A stretch of DNA of 21,492 bases from a virus, in the IMG/VR virus record IMGVR_UViG_3300042516_000769, positions 1 through 21,492 of that record; one strand, 5' to 3'. This document shows positions 12,454 to 20,252 of the stretch, piece after piece (the first letter of the stretch is position 1; each line of letters opens with the position of its first letter). The notes under the pieces were generated by a model. It saw only the letters and a program-made list of their open reading frames with translations. It made no database searches and was not told where the DNA came from. The translations under genes and the position numbers were made by a program.

Positions 12454-14467
12454 CCTGTCCAAAGTCCTGGGCGGCCCCTGGTCGCCACCACCCGAGAAGA
12501 GGGTGGCACCACCAGAAGAGCAACTGATCGACGCTATCAAGGCAGCCGGCCTGGAGCCACCAGAGCAGGTGATCCTGGACGGCAAGATTCACAGGTTCAG
12601 GTCCGGCACCAAGGGCACAGGCGGCAAGGGCGGCGACAAGCCTGGCTGGTACCTGGTCTTTGGTGATGGTGTGCCGGCCGGCCGTTTTGGCTGCTGGAGG
12701 GCTGGCGTCGAGGTGACCTGGCGCGCAGATGTCGGGCGCAAGCTGACACCCAGCGAGGAGATGGCACACGCCAGGCGCGTGGCCGAGGCCAAGGTGCTGC
12801 GCGATGCCGAGCTGGAGCGCCAGCACCAGGTCGCAGCCAGCACGGTCGAGACCATCTGGTCATCGGCCTCCGCGGCGCATCCAGATCACCCATACCTGGC
12901 GCGCAAGGGCATCAAGACGCACGGCGCACGCATCACAGGCGATGGCCGGCTTGTGGTGCCACTGTTCGACAAGGATGGCCAGCTCTGCAGCCTGCAGTAC
13001 ATCAGCCACGATGGTGGAAAGCTGTACCACCCAGGCGGCGAGGCTGGCGGCAAGTTCTGGATGGTGGGCACGATGGACGAGCCAGGCATGCTGTATGTGG
13101 CCGAAGGGTTCGCAACTGCGGCCACGGTCCACGAGACCACCGGCCGGCCCTGCGCGGTGGCATACAGCGCCAGCAACCTGGTGCCGGTGACAGGCACACT
13201 GCGCGAGATGTACGGCCAGCAGCAGACCATCGTCATCGTGGCCGACCACGACAAGGGTGGAGTCGGCCAGAAGTACGCCGACCAGGCCAGCGCCAAGTTC
13301 GGCGCGCGCGTGGTGATGCCTCCAATCGAGGGCATGGATGCCAACGATTATGCGCAGGCTGGCCACGATCTGGCAGGTCTGCTTTCCCCGGCCAAGGACA
13401 ACTGGCTGATCCCGGCAGACGACTTCTCGGCCCAGCCGGCCCCGATCTCCTGGCTTGTCAAGCGCTGGCTGCAGAGCCAGGCGCTGATCATGGTCCACGG
13501 CCCATCGGGCGGCGGAAAGACCTTTGTGGTGCTGGACTGGTGCCTGCGCATGGCCAGTGGCATGGCCGAGTGGTGCGGCCAGAAGGTGCGGCCAGGCAAT
13601 GTGGTCTACCTGGCTGGCGAAGGCCACCACGGCCTGCGTGGTCGCGTGGCAGCCTGGAAGCACCACCACCAGGCCGGCTCCCTGGCCATGTGGCTGTCCA
13701 AGGACGGCTGCGACCTCAACACCCCGGCCGGCTATCTGCAGGTGGTCGAGCAGGTGCGCGGCCTGCCAGAGAACCCGGCCATCATCGTGGTCGACACCCT
13801 GCACCGATTCCTGGCCGGCGACGAGAACAGCGCCCAGGACGCCAAGACCATGCTGGACGCCTGCAACAGCCTGATGAACGAGTTCAACTGCAGCGTGATC
13901 TTGGTCCACCACACTGGCGTGGCCGAAGAGGCCCAGCACCGTGCGCGCGGCTCCAGCGCCTGGCGAGGCGCTCTGGACATCGAGATCAGCATCGTGCCAG
14001 GCAAGGATGGCGTGCCTATGCAGATCGTGCAGCGCAAGTCCAAGGACGCCGAGCTGGCCAAGACCGTCCATGTCGAGCTGCAGCAGGTCACCATCCCAGG
14101 CTGGTATGACGAAGACAACCAGCCGGTCACCTCCGCGGTGATCGTCCAGGCTCAGGCTCCCACAGCGGCCAGGAAAGACAGCAAGATCGACAGCCATCGC
14201 AAGACCTTCGAGAACGCCTGGTGGGCATCCGGTGCCGAGGAGCGTAATGGTTTACCCTATCTCAGCCGGTCGGCAATGGTCGACTACCTGGTCCAGAAGA
14301 TGGACGTCAGCGAGGCCTCGGCCAAGCAGTACATCAAGCCCAGCAGCCCTGGAAAACCCATCGCAGACCTGCTGGTGGCCGAGATCATCGAGGCCTTTGA
14401 GCACGGTTGGCTGGTGGTCAATGACATGCATGCCAGCTCCATGCTGATCCGAAAGTCGGAGCGCTGA
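12446..14467 (+). CDS. Replicative primase-helicase (TOPRIM + RecA-like/RepA ATPase), 673 aa
   Basis: The N-terminal ~120 residues resemble the zinc-poor head of phage primases. A TOPRIM domain follows, with E220 in YVAEGFATA and D267/D269 in VADHDKGG. The C-terminal half is a RepA/AAA_25-type helicase with Walker A GPSGGGKT (352-359), Walker B IIVVDT (D450) and the VHHTG sensor (488-491). The last ~100 residues look like a winged-helix or DNA-binding tail (SRSAMVDYLVQKM). It should prime and unwind phage DNA. The origin-like region starts directly after its stop, as expected for a phage replication gene. Confidence 0.92.
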   Translation: MADLSKVLGGPWSPPPEKRVAPPEEQLIDAIKAAGLEPPEQVILDGKIHRFRSGTKGTGGKGGDKPGWYLVFGDGVPAGRFGCWRAGVEVTWRADVGRKLTPSEEMAHARRVAEAKVLRDAELERQHQVAASTVETIWSSASAAHPDHPYLARKGIKTHGARITGDGRLVVPLFDKDGQLCSLQYISHDGGKLYHPGGEAGGKFWMVGTMDEPGMLYVAEGFATAATVHETTGRPCAVAYSASNLVPVTGTLREMYGQQQTIVIVADHDKGGVGQKYADQASAKFGARVVMPPIEGMDANDYAQAGHDLAGLLSPAKDNWLIPADDFSAQPAPISWLVKRWLQSQALIMVHGPSGGGKTFVVLDWCLRMASGMAEWCGQKVRPGNVVYLAGEGHHGLRGRVAAWKHHHQAGSLAMWLSKDGCDLNTPAGYLQVVEQVRGLPENPAIIVVDTLHRFLAGDENSAQDAKTMLDACNSLMNEFNCSVILVHHTGVAEEAQHRARGSSAWRGALDIEISIVPGKDGVPMQIVQRKSKDAELAKTVHVELQQVTIPGWYDEDNQPVTSAVIVQAQAPTAARKDSKIDSHRKTFENAWWASGAEERNGLPYLSRSAMVDYLVQKMDVSEASAKQYIKPSSPGKPIADLLVAEIIEAFEHGWLVVNDMHASSMLIRKSER

Positions 14468-14471
14468 CCAT

Positions 14472-14495
14472 GAGTTATCCACAGAGTTATCCACA
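14472..14495 (+). repeat. Tandem 12-bp direct repeat with DnaA boxes
   Basis: GAGTTATCCACA occurs twice back to back without mismatch. Each unit holds a perfect DnaA box. A third TTATCCACA lies 170 bases downstream. Confidence 0.85.
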
Positions 14496-14505
14496 GGCAG
14501 GCATC

Positions 14506-14613
14506 GGTAACTGGTAACAGAACGGAAAAAAACGATATGAGTTACCTGGGGCAAAGGCGGCGATTTCGGTAACGTAACGTAATCCCCCCCTTTAGGGGGG
14601 GTTACCAGTTACC
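14506..14613. repeat. 13-bp perfect inverted repeat made of GGTAAC units
   Basis: GGTAACTGGTAAC (14506-14518) and its exact reverse complement GTTACCAGTTACC (14601-14613) flank ~80 bases. Further copies of GGTAAC or GTTACC lie at 14541-14546 and 14568-14573, with GTAAC at 14574-14578. The even spacing within each pair (7 bases) resembles initiator-binding iterons. Confidence 0.75.
14568..14613. repeat. C7/TTTA/G7 hairpin in the origin region
   Basis: Seven C residues (14584-14590), loop TTTA, then seven G residues (14595-14601). The stem extends outward with GTAA (14579-14582) pairing TTAC (14602-14605) around a bulged T, and GGTAAC (14568-14573) pairing GTTACC (14608-14613). No T-tract follows, so it is more likely a cruciform or single-strand origin structure than a terminator. 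Confidence 0.75.
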
Positions 14614-14694
14614 AAACGCTGCGGCGCTTTTCGGTACCGAGGCAACATAGAAAGTGGTGAAAAGTTATCCACAGGAAAGTTAGGAAGCACTAAC

Positions 14695-14922
14695 ATGACA
14701 ACAGCAAACGACACCCAGGTCGGCGGCCAGCACTACAAGGCCAAGACCATCCAGCCCTGGGACTTCATCGCAGCCAACCAGCTCGGCTACTTCGAGGGCA
14801 ACATCGTCAAGTACGTCAGCCGCTGGCGCGACAAGGGCGGCGTCGACGACCTGCGCAAGGCCAGGCACTACCTGGACAAGCTCATTGAGCTGGAGACCAA
14901 ACTGGAGGACAATGCAGCATGA
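14695..14922 (+). CDS. DUF3310 protein (T7 gp1.7-related), 75 aa
   Basis: The DUF3310 signature is complete: VGGQHYK, IQPWDFI, LGYFEGNIVKYVSRWRDKGGVDDLRKARHYLDKLI. T7 gp1.7, a member of this family, is a nucleotide kinase acting on dTMP and dGMP, though short versions like this one hold only the core domain and their activity is unproven. AGGA upstream of ATG 14695. It follows the origin region and starts the rightward packaging block. Confidence 0.88.
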   Translation: MTTANDTQVGGQHYKAKTIQPWDFIAANQLGYFEGNIVKYVSRWRDKGGVDDLRKARHYLDKLIELETKLEDNAA

Positions 14923-15038
14923 CCACAAAATCGCACGAAACACTCTTGTGGGTTCTGGCCACGGTGGCATTCGCTGCAGCCGGCTGGTGGATCGCAATCC
15001 TGGCGATCTGGGTTTGGCTGCTTTGGACGAGGTGGTGA
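14919..15038 (+). CDS. Tiny Trp-rich membrane protein, 39 aa
   Basis: ATGA overlap with DUF3310. After a short polar head (MTTKSHE), nearly the rest is one hydrophobic stretch with seven tryptophans (LLWVLATVAFAAAGWW, ILAIWVWLLWTRW), so it should be an integral membrane peptide, perhaps a hairpin. It ends two bases before the small terminase ATG. It is too short for most gene finders. Similar small membrane peptides in phages act in lysis or superinfection exclusion, but no role can be assigned here. Confidence 0.6.
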   Translation: MTTKSHETLLWVLATVAFAAAGWWIAILAIWVWLLWTRW

Positions 15039-15040
15039 AC

Positions 15041-15508
15041 ATGGCAACGAAGAAACGAACGACACCGAAAAGCCCTGAGCGCAAGGACATCGCAGCCCTG
15101 GTGATCTCTGGCATGCGCTCCGGTCTGAGCGCTTTCAAGGCCTGCGAAGCAGCAGGCGTGCCGCAGAGCACGTTCTGCCGGTGGGTGGATGAGGATGCGG
15201 AGCTTGCGGAGCAGTACGCGCGCGCGCGCGAGGACTTGATCGAGCGCCTGGCCAACGAGACGATGGCCATCGCTGACCAGGCCTTCACCGAAATCGAGGA
15301 GCAGACCCTGGACATGAAGGGAAAACCCGTCATGGTGAAGAAAAAGGTGCCGGTCGACGTGCAGCGTGCCAAGCTCCAGGTCGACACCCGCAAGTGGCTG
15401 CTGTCTAAGCTGGCCCCAAAGAAGTACGGCGACAAGCTGGAGCTGACTGGCGACCCTGACCGGCCGCTGGCCATCCAGAAGATCGAGCGCGTGGTGGTCG
15501 GAAAGTGA
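15041..15508 (+). CDS. Terminase small subunit (Sf6-like), 155 aa
   Basis: The ATG at 15041 is used, because the longer in-frame extension crosses the two preceding genes. The N-terminal HTH (GLSAFKACEAAGVPQSTFCRWVDED) binds packaging-site DNA, the middle forms the oligomerisation helices (YARAREDLIERLANETMAIADQAF) and the C-terminal part has RAKLQVDTRKWLLSKLAPKKYGDKLELTGD, a hallmark of Sf6-like small terminases. It recognises pac DNA and loads the large subunit, whose GTG start overlaps the TGA of this gene. Confidence 0.9.
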   Translation: MATKKRTTPKSPERKDIAALVISGMRSGLSAFKACEAAGVPQSTFCRWVDEDAELAEQYARAREDLIERLANETMAIADQAFTEIEEQTLDMKGKPVMVKKKVPVDVQRAKLQVDTRKWLLSKLAPKKYGDKLELTGDPDRPLAIQKIERVVVGK

Positions 15509-16731
15509 CGACCCTGCGCATCGAGACCCCACAATGGGCGCTGCCCCTGCTGGACCCTGCGCGCTACAAGGCAGCCTTCGGCGGCCGCGGCTCCGGCAAG
15601 TCGCACACCTTTGCCGAGATGCTGATCGAGGCGCACATCATGGACCCGACTAGCCGGTCTGTCTGCGTGCGCGAGGTCCAGAAGTCCCTGGCGCAGTCGG
15701 TAAAGCGCCTGCTGGAGCTGAAGATCGACGCCATGAACGCTGGTGCCTACTTCGAGGTCCAGGAGGCCGTAATCAAGTCCAAGAAGGGAGACGGCCTGAT
15801 CATCTTCCAGGGCATGCAGAACCACACGGCCGACTCGATCAAGTCGCTGGAGGGCTACGACCGCGCCTGGGTGGAGGAGGCGCAAAGCCTCTCCCAGCGC
15901 AGCCTGGACCTGCTGCGACCGACCATCCGCAAGCCAGGCTCTGAGCTGTGGTTTACCTGGAACCCGAGCCAGTCCAGCGATCCGGTCGACCAGCTCCTGC
16001 GCGGCGACAAGCCACCACCGGACTCGGTGGTGCTGGAGGTCAACTTCGACGACAACCCCTGGTTTCCAGACGTGCTGCGCGCCGAGATGGAGTACGACAA
16101 GGCGCGCGACCCGGACAAGTATGCGCACGTCTGGCGTGGCGGCTACCTGCAGAACAGCAGCGCGCGCGTCTTCCGCAACTGGCGCATTGAGGAGTTCGAG
16201 GCACCGAAAGACGCCATCCATCGGCTGGGCGCTGACTGGGGCTTTGCCACTGATCCGACCGTCCTGGTGCGCTGCCACATCGTCGGCCGCACGCTGTACA
16301 TTGACCACGAGGCCTACATGGTTGGCTGCGAGATCATGAACACGCCAGAGCTGTTCATGACCGTGCCGGAGGCCGAGAAGTGGCCAATGGTGGCCGACAG
16401 CTCCAGGCCCGAGACCATCAGCCACATGCGCAAGAACGGGTTCCCGAAGATCATGTCGGCCGTCAAGGGCAAGGACTCGGTGGTCGAGGGCGTCGAGTGG
16501 CTGAAGTCTTACGACATCGTGGTGCATCCACGCTGCACACACACCATCGACGAGCTGACGTTCTACAGCTACAAGACGGACCCGCTGACCGGCAAAGTGC
16601 TGCCGGTGCTGCAGGACAAGCAAAACCACGTCATTGACGCACTGCGCTACGCATGCGAAGGCGTCAGGCGTGCCGCGGTGGTCAGCAGGCAGGTGGACTT
16701 CACACCATTGCCCGTGACCAGTAAATGGTAG
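15505..16731 (+). CDS. Terminase large subunit (Terminase_3/PBSX type), 408 aa
   Basis: The ATPase has Walker A GGRGSGKS (26-33) and Walker B WVEEA (122-126, with catalytic E), followed by the coupling motif LWFTWNPS (148-155). The RNase-H-fold nuclease has D244 (GADWGFATD), D298 (VADSS) and D378 (NHVIDALRY), all three metal ligands. This motor cuts and pumps phage DNA into proheads through the portal encoded next. GTG start at 15505 overlaps the small-subunit stop. Complete and of normal length. Confidence 0.95.
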   Translation: MTTLRIETPQWALPLLDPARYKAAFGGRGSGKSHTFAEMLIEAHIMDPTSRSVCVREVQKSLAQSVKRLLELKIDAMNAGAYFEVQEAVIKSKKGDGLIIFQGMQNHTADSIKSLEGYDRAWVEEAQSLSQRSLDLLRPTIRKPGSELWFTWNPSQSSDPVDQLLRGDKPPPDSVVLEVNFDDNPWFPDVLRAEMEYDKARDPDKYAHVWRGGYLQNSSARVFRNWRIEEFEAPKDAIHRLGADWGFATDPTVLVRCHIVGRTLYIDHEAYMVGCEIMNTPELFMTVPEAEKWPMVADSSRPETISHMRKNGFPKIMSAVKGKDSVVEGVEWLKSYDIVVHPRCTHTIDELTFYSYKTDPLTGKVLPVLQDKQNHVIDALRYACEGVRRAAVVSRQVDFTPLPVTSKW

Positions 16732-16757
16732 AAAATACTTGCAAATAGGGGCGATAT

Positions 16758-18797
16758 ATGGCACGCATGTCAAAAGAGCAGTATCTGAACAATCTCCACA
16801 GTGATGCGCTGAATCAATTCAACGACATCCAGACTGCTCTGCGCGACGAGCGCTTGCAGTGCCTGCAGGACCGGCGCTTCTACAGCCTGGCCGGCAGCCA
16901 GTGGGAAGGCCCACTCTGGGATGTCTACGAGAACAAGCCCAGGTTCGAGGTGAACAAGGTCCACCTGGCCGTCATCCGCATCATCAACGAGTACCGAAAC
17001 AACCGCATCACGGTCGACTACGTCAGCAAGGACGGCAGCGAGAACGACAAGCTGGCTGAGACATGCGATGGCCTGTACCGTGCCGACGAGCAGGACTCGG
17101 TGGCCGACGAGGCCTACGACAACGCCTTCGAGGAGGCGGTGGGTGGTGGCTTTGGTGCCTGGCGGCTGCGCACGGTCTACGAGGACGAAGAGGACGAGGA
17201 CAATGAGAAGCAGCGCATCCGCATCGAACCTATCTTCGACGCCGACAGCTCGGTGTTCTTCGATCTGAACGCCAAGCGCCAGGACAAGGCCGATGCGCGC
17301 TTTGCCTTTGTTGTCACCTCGATGACCCGCGCCAGCTACAAGGAAGAGTGGGGCGACGATCCGACCGACTGGCCGAAGATCATCCACCAGTACGAGTTCG
17401 ACTGGTGTACGCCTGACGTGGTCTATGTGGCCGAGTACTACAAGGTCGAGGACGTGACCGAGACCGTGCGCATCTTCCGCGCCATCGACGGCACCGAGGA
17501 GCGCTACCGCCAGGCCGACTTCGATGCCGACCCTGCGCTTGAAGAGACGCTGGCGGCCATCGGCAGCCAGGAAGTCCGGCAGCGCAAGATCAAATCCAGG
17601 CGCGTCCACAAGTACATCATGTCGGGCGGCAAGATTCTGGAGGATGCCGGCTACATCGCAGGAAAGGAAATCCCCATCGTGCCGGTCTACGGCAAGCGCT
17701 GGTTTGTCGACAACGTCGAGCGCTGCATGGGCCATGTGCGCCTGGCCAAGGATGCGCAGCGCCTGAAGAACATGCAGCTCTCCAAGCTGGGCGAGATCAG
17801 CGCGCTGTCCAGCGTCGAGAAACCGATCCTGGTGCCTGAGCAGGTCGCCGGTCACCAGGTCATGTGGGCAGACGACAACCTGCGCAACTACCCGTACCTG
17901 CTGGTGAACCCGATCACTGGACCGGACGGCAGCCAGCAGATCAGCGGCCCGGTGGCTTACACCCGCAGCCCACAGATTCCTCCGGCGATGGCAGCCCTGC
18001 TGCAGATCACCGAGCAGGACATGCAGGACATCCTGGGCAGCTCGCAGCAGGCCGACAAGATGGTCTCGAACATCTCCGGCAAGGCCATCGAGATGATCCA
18101 GACCCGCCTGGACATGCAGACCTTCATCTACATGAGCAACTTTGCCAAGGGCATGAAGCGCTGCGGCGAAATCTGGCTCTCGATGGCGCGCGACATCTAC
18201 GTCGAAGAAGGCCGCAAGATGAAGGTCGTCGAGGCTGACGAGTCTGTCGGCATGATCGAGCTGATGCGGCCGATGGTCAGCGAGACTGGCGAGGTGGTCA
18301 TGGAGAACGACCTCAGCCGCGCCAAGTTCGACGTGAACGTCGATGTCGGCCCGTCCAGCTCCAGCAAGCGCGCAGCGACCGTGCGCGCACTCACCGGCAT
18401 GATGGCCATCACAGACGACCAGCAGACCAAGCAAGTGCTGCAGGCGATGGCCATGATGAACATGGAAGGCGAGGGCATTGGAGAGGTGCGCGACTTCTTC
18501 CGCAAGCAGCTCGTGCGCATGGGCGTGGTCAAGCCCACCGAGCAGGAGCAAGAAGAGATGATGGTCGAGCTGCAGGGCCAGCCCGAAGACCCGAACAAGA
18601 TATTCCTGCAGGCCGCGGCCGAGGAGGCGATTGCCAAGGCGGCCAAGGCGCGCGCAGACACGGTGGACACCATCGCAGATGCCGAGTACAAACGAGCCAA
18701 GACGGCAGAGACGCTGGCCAACATCGACAACGAGGACCAGCGCCTGGCAGTCGAATCTGCTCGCACAATCTCCAACATGGTGACCGGACGTGGCTGA
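16758..18797 (+). CDS. Portal protein, P22 type, 679 aa
   Basis: Length and sequence fit the P22-type portal: an N-terminal QTALRDERLQCLQDRRFYSLAGSQWEG segment, RFEVNKVHLAVIRIINEYRNN, the acidic YEDEEDEDNEKQ loop, then VPVYGKRWFVDNVERCMGHVRLAKDAQRLKNMQLSKL and a helical C-terminus with a charged coiled coil (IAKAAKARADTVDTIADAEYKRAKTAETLANI), the barrel-like end. Twelve copies form the vertex that terminase docks to. AGGGG upstream of ATG 16758; the second Met at residue 4 is an alternative. Stop overlaps the next gene by eight bases. Confidence 0.93.
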   Translation: MARMSKEQYLNNLHSDALNQFNDIQTALRDERLQCLQDRRFYSLAGSQWEGPLWDVYENKPRFEVNKVHLAVIRIINEYRNNRITVDYVSKDGSENDKLAETCDGLYRADEQDSVADEAYDNAFEEAVGGGFGAWRLRTVYEDEEDEDNEKQRIRIEPIFDADSSVFFDLNAKRQDKADARFAFVVTSMTRASYKEEWGDDPTDWPKIIHQYEFDWCTPDVVYVAEYYKVEDVTETVRIFRAIDGTEERYRQADFDADPALEETLAAIGSQEVRQRKIKSRRVHKYIMSGGKILEDAGYIAGKEIPIVPVYGKRWFVDNVERCMGHVRLAKDAQRLKNMQLSKLGEISALSSVEKPILVPEQVAGHQVMWADDNLRNYPYLLVNPITGPDGSQQISGPVAYTRSPQIPPAMAALLQITEQDMQDILGSSQQADKMVSNISGKAIEMIQTRLDMQTFIYMSNFAKGMKRCGEIWLSMARDIYVEEGRKMKVVEADESVGMIELMRPMVSETGEVVMENDLSRAKFDVNVDVGPSSSSKRAATVRALTGMMAITDDQQTKQVLQAMAMMNMEGEGIGEVRDFFRKQLVRMGVVKPTEQEQEEMMVELQGQPEDPNKIFLQAAAEEAIAKAAKARADTVDTIADAEYKRAKTAETLANIDNEDQRLAVESARTISNMVTGRG

Positions 18798-20061
18798 TCC
18801 AACCATCAAAGACCTGGCATACCGAGCGCTGGCCTCAGTGGTCGGCACGCCAGTTGACCTGGCCACGATGGCCATGCGGCCGTTCGGCTACCGCACACCA
18901 GACGAGCAGGTCGTCGGCAGCAGCGAGTACATCGGCCGGCAGATGGAGCGTGCCGGCCTGGTCAGCTCGGCCAGGGCACCGATCCAGGAGTTCCTGGCGT
19001 CGATGGCCGTGCCAACACCTGGCGGCATGGCCAAGGGTGGCGCAATGCTGGCCGGCATGGCAGCCATGCCACGAGCCAGCAAGGCCGAGAACATCGCGCG
19101 CGGCCTGTACCACCCGATTGGCGAAGGCAAGAAGCTGGAAAAGCCAGTCAGCGAGATGCAGTTCACCCAGGAGGTGGTCAAAGACCTGCCCCCGCGGCAG
19201 ATCATCACCCCTGAAAGCCTGCAAGGCGCAACCATCTTGCCGGCCACTGGCGACCGCACGGCAGCCGGCCGCATGCTGACCGAGATCGAGGGAGTGCGCC
19301 TGCCGACTCCGGTGGCGCTGGAGGGCGGCCCGGACTTCATGCGCACGCACCTGCCATTCGGCGCAGCCTGGGCGTCTGACAAGGGACCGATCACCGGCCT
19401 GTCCAAGCGCGTCCAGGAGGCGGCCAGCAAGGGCAGCGGCGATGTCTACATGGTCTACACCCCGATGAGCCATGTCGGCGGTGACTTCTCGACCATGATG
19501 TCAGATGCGTTGCTGGAGCAGATCAAAGGCGGCAAGATCACCAAGAAAGCCAAGAAAGAGTTCGACCAGGAGGTGCGCAAGTTCCGGCCTGAGTGGAAGG
19601 GCGTCGACAATCCGCAGGCGCGCGACCAGCTCAACGCCAACGGCGCGCTGCGGCATGCCTTCATCGACCGCATGACGCTGGACCAGTTCAAAACTGCCGG
19701 CTTCCCAGACCTTCCGACCACTCGCGCGGCCATCACCGAGCAGTCGCTGATGGACGTGCCGATCCATGCTGGTGGCTTCGCTGTGGCCAAGATGGACCCG
19801 ACCGGCCGCATCATCACCGAATCACCAGCTCCGCACACCACCTACAACACGCAACTGGCTGGCCAGTATGTCGGCGGCTTCGAGCAGCCTATCCCGCGCG
19901 AGCTGATGTTTTCCGACTTCACGCAGGCCAGGCGCGCTGCCGGCACTGATCCGGCTGGAGACATCCGGTCGTTCCAGCTATCGAACCCGGTGCAGCAAGC
20001 CACCCAGCAATGGGTTGACAGCTTGATGCGTTTCATGGAATCCACGAGGACAGGCCGATGA
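18790..20061 (+). CDS. Unidentified virion-region protein between portal and scaffold, 423 aa
   Basis: GTG start at 18790 overlaps the portal stop. The first ~110 residues have an Ala/Gly/Met-rich hydrophobic segment (VPTPGGMAKGGAMLAGMAAMP, about 75-98) that could insert in a membrane. The middle has YMVYTPMSHVGGDFSTMMSDALLEQIKGG and KKEFDQEVRKFRPEWKG, then IHAGGFAVAKMDP and TYNTQLAGQYVGGFE. I half-recognise the central domain from large polyvalent phage proteins but cannot name it. An injected (ejection) protein is a possibility from the hydrophobic segment and gene position; an enzyme is another. Confidence 0.75.
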   Translation: MADPTIKDLAYRALASVVGTPVDLATMAMRPFGYRTPDEQVVGSSEYIGRQMERAGLVSSARAPIQEFLASMAVPTPGGMAKGGAMLAGMAAMPRASKAENIARGLYHPIGEGKKLEKPVSEMQFTQEVVKDLPPRQIITPESLQGATILPATGDRTAAGRMLTEIEGVRLPTPVALEGGPDFMRTHLPFGAAWASDKGPITGLSKRVQEAASKGSGDVYMVYTPMSHVGGDFSTMMSDALLEQIKGGKITKKAKKEFDQEVRKFRPEWKGVDNPQARDQLNANGALRHAFIDRMTLDQFKTAGFPDLPTTRAAITEQSLMDVPIHAGGFAVAKMDPTGRIITESPAPHTTYNTQLAGQYVGGFEQPIPRELMFSDFTQARRAAGTDPAGDIRSFQLSNPVQQATQQWVDSLMRFMESTRTGR

Positions 20062-20252
20062 GCACGCAAGACGAGTTCGAGCGCCTGGTCGAATACATTC
20101 ACTCTGCCATTGAGTCAGAGCAGCCGGAGCCAGCCGAATTCAAGGCTGAGACCGAGCTGCGATTGCGTCTGGTCTATGCAGCCTTGCGCAGATCGCTAGG
20201 AATGAGTGAAAATGTGGGAAACGGTAACCACTCAGCCGTTCAAATTGAGTGA
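20058..20252 (+). CDS. Hypothetical 64-aa protein upstream of scaffold
   Basis: ATGA overlap with the 423-aa gene and GTGA overlap with the scaffold gene. The product is acidic and helical (DEFERLVEYIHSAIESEQPEPAEF, LRLRLVYAALRRSLGM). No recognised family. Its placement in the head block suggests a small head-assembly factor, without other evidence. Confidence 0.65.
   Translation: MSTQDEFERLVEYIHSAIESEQPEPAEFKAETELRLRLVYAALRRSLGMSENVGNGNHSAVQIE

Larger units (their letters stand above)
14472..14673. other. Candidate replication origin with DnaA boxes and GGTAAC repeats
   Basis: This is most of a 227-base noncoding gap. Three perfect TTATCCACA boxes lie at 14475-14483, 14487-14495 (as tandem GAGTTATCCACA 12-mers, 14472-14495) and 14665-14673, all in the same orientation. 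Between them are six GGTAAC/GTTACC hexamers, a strong C7/G7 hairpin, a palindrome TCGGTACCGA (14631-14640) and an A-rich stretch (14521-14540) that could melt. The position right after the primase-helicase gene supports an origin that recruits host DnaA. Confidence 0.7.

Noticed and set aside
12860-14197. 445-residue minus-strand frame opposite the primase-helicase
   Set aside because: Shadow frame without domain or start site; the plus frame has TOPRIM and Walker motifs.
14584-14601. C7/G7 hairpin as an intrinsic terminator of the primase-helicase transcript
   Set aside because: It is followed by TTACCAGTTACC rather than a T-tract, and it is embedded in repeat arrays; an origin structure fits better.
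16732-16757. Promoter for the portal/head genes in the A/T-rich gap after terminase
   Set aside because: The best pair (TTGCCC, 17 bases, GAAAAT) lies partly inside the terminase gene and matches poorly; only the ribosome site can be supported.
14680-16773. 697-residue open frame on the minus strand across DUF3310 and both terminase genes
   Set aside because: Same antisense effect; the plus strand carries complete terminase motifs and the minus frame has no ribosome site or recognisable domain.
16770-18875. 701-residue open frame on the minus strand covering the portal gene
   Set aside because: It is the mirror of a GC-rich coding strand: stops are rare antisense to it. The protein is a low-complexity mix of Leu, Val, Asp and His with no domain, and the plus-strand frame is a clear portal.
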